From the NCBI GenBank assembly GCA_013298445.1, contig JAAFHQ010000287.1:1-7443 (forward strand): DNA of 7,443 bases, written 5' to 3'. The notes beneath the pieces were generated by a model. The model was not told the origin of the DNA. It worked only from the letters and a program-made list of their open reading frames with translations, and did no database searches. Positions 6,930 to 7,443 of this stretch are shown piece after piece; the first letter of the stretch is position 1, and each line of letters begins with the position of its first letter. The translations under genes and the position numbers were made by a program. This DNA is from Chitinophagales bacterium. Lineage in GTDB: Bacteria > Bacteroidota > Bacteroidia > Chitinophagales > Saprospiraceae.

Positions 6930-7388
6930 ATGGCTGAGTATAAATGGCAACACGTCAATTTCCATTTTGCTGTTTCATTCAGTGGCCTCGGCAAAGACCA
7001 CATCGATGCTGGGTTCCAATCTGTAACGGGGCTTGATGTCCAAATACAAACTGAAACCATCAAAGAAGGTGGTGAAAATGGCTTTGAACATGTGATTCCT
7101 GGCCGTCGGAAATATGCTGATCTTGTGCTAAAAAGGGGTAAGTTGACAGGAAAAGAAGGGTCTTTAATTTTCGATTGGTGCAAAGATGCCTTCGAAAAAG
7201 GGGTCGTTCGCCCAATTAACCTGGATGTCATCCTGCTCAATGATGACCATAAACCGTTGATGAAATGGAACGTCATCCATGCATGGCCAAAAAATTGGAA
7301 AACCAACGAGTTTAATGCTGAAAGAGGTGAAGTTTTGATTGAAACCCTTGAATTGGCTTACAACCGATTTGATTTTACCACCTTGTAA
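6930..7388 (+). CDS. eCIS tail tube protein, second copy (T4 gp19-like)
   Basis: This 152-residue relative of the preceding gene has the same fold signatures but is clearly diverged: FQSVTGLDVQIQTETIKEGG (about 29-48), EHVIPGRRKYADLVLKRG (about 53-70), LLNDDHKPLMKWNVIHAWPK (about 101-120) and GEVLIETLELAYNRF at the end. In Afp and PVC a second tube paralogue (Afp5/Pvc5 type) adapts the tube to the baseplate hub, and the position next to a DUF5908-like gene fits that role here. It differs from the first copy in its N-terminus (KWQHVNFHFAVSFSGLGKDHIDAG) and in the loop before PGRRKY. The genes are seven bases apart and must be co-transcribed, probably with coupled translation. Family membership is sure; the adaptor role is inferred. 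Confidence 0.92.
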   Translation: MAEYKWQHVNFHFAVSFSGLGKDHIDAGFQSVTGLDVQIQTETIKEGGENGFEHVIPGRRKYADLVLKRGKLTGKEGSLIFDWCKDAFEKGVVRPINLDVILLNDDHKPLMKWNVIHAWPKNWKTNEFNAERGEVLIETLELAYNRFDFTTL

Positions 7389-7398
7389 AACACCAGCT

Positions 7399-7443
7399 AT
7401 GCCTTTAGAAATCAGGGAGCTTGTCATCAAAACAAACGTGGTA
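7399..7443 (+). CDS. Partial DUF5908-like small protein, cut by the window edge
   Basis: Fifteen codons are visible, from ATG at 7399 to the end of the window, reading MPLEIRELVIKTNVV. This opening is typical of the short DUF5908 proteins (roughly 50-60 residues) that I recall between the second tube gene and the LysM/baseplate genes in Bacteroidota eCIS clusters. It starts ten bases after the tube gene stop on the same strand, so it belongs to the operon. Its molecular role is not established to my knowledge. The call rests on few residues plus position. Confidence 0.7.
   Translation, partial: MPLEIRELVIKTNVV

Noticed and set aside
6431..7306. Long reverse-strand open frame of 291 codons opposite the tube genes
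   Set aside because: It runs antisense across two genes with unmistakable tube-family motifs and across the gap before them. It is a shadow of their codon pattern.
759..7443. Prophage tail or type VI secretion cluster as the main reading
   Set aside because: The DUF4255 cap with gp19-like tube paralogues and the DUF5908-like gene fits eCIS. No head, packaging, TssB/TssC or membrane-complex genes are visible, though the genes to the right are unseen.

Overview
The window looks like the 5' part of an extracellular contractile injection system (eCIS; the Afp/PVC/MAC-like, phage-tail-derived family) from a member of the Bacteroidota. Several things point to this. A DUF4255/Pvc16-type tail-terminator gene, a contractile sheath gene and two tail-tube genes lie on one strand, followed at the right edge by the first codons of what looks like a DUF5908-type small protein. 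Start codons are preceded by A-rich sequence instead of Shine-Dalgarno sites, and the DNA is moderately AT-rich. The phylum is firm by context; genus or species cannot be read from the sequence.

Layout. Positions 1-301 hold a probable gene remnant: one forward frame that reads as protein-like but is cut by two in-frame TAG codons and ends at a third. A possible terminator hairpin follows at 328-356. Positions 357-758 are a very AT-rich stretch without a convincing gene, containing phased A-tracts, and probably hold the promoter of the cluster. From 759 to the right edge, eight genes run in the same direction with gaps of 7-89 bases, consistent with one operon: tail terminator (759-1388), a 455-aa protein of unknown function (1431-2798), sheath (2813-4234), two cysteine-rich helical proteins of unknown function (4280-5248 and 5277-6383), two tube proteins (6473-6922 and 6930-7388) and the partial DUF5908-like gene (7399 onward). 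The widest internal gap (89 bases) lies just before the tube genes.

How the genes fit together. The tube proteins should stack into the inner needle, the sheath should wrap it and contract, and the terminator protein should cap the end of the tube/sheath away from the baseplate. The DUF5908 protein usually precedes the LysM/baseplate/spike genes, which would lie to the right of the window, as would the AAA+ ATPase and any cargo. The part that known eCIS architecture does not explain is the pair of cysteine-rich, coiled-coil-like proteins between sheath and tube. They have 13 and 28 cysteines and no secretion signal, and in the second one several cysteines fall at 14-residue (two-heptad) spacing. 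They are the best candidates for something undescribed here, such as a disulfide- or metal-stabilised accessory of the particle, or a cargo.
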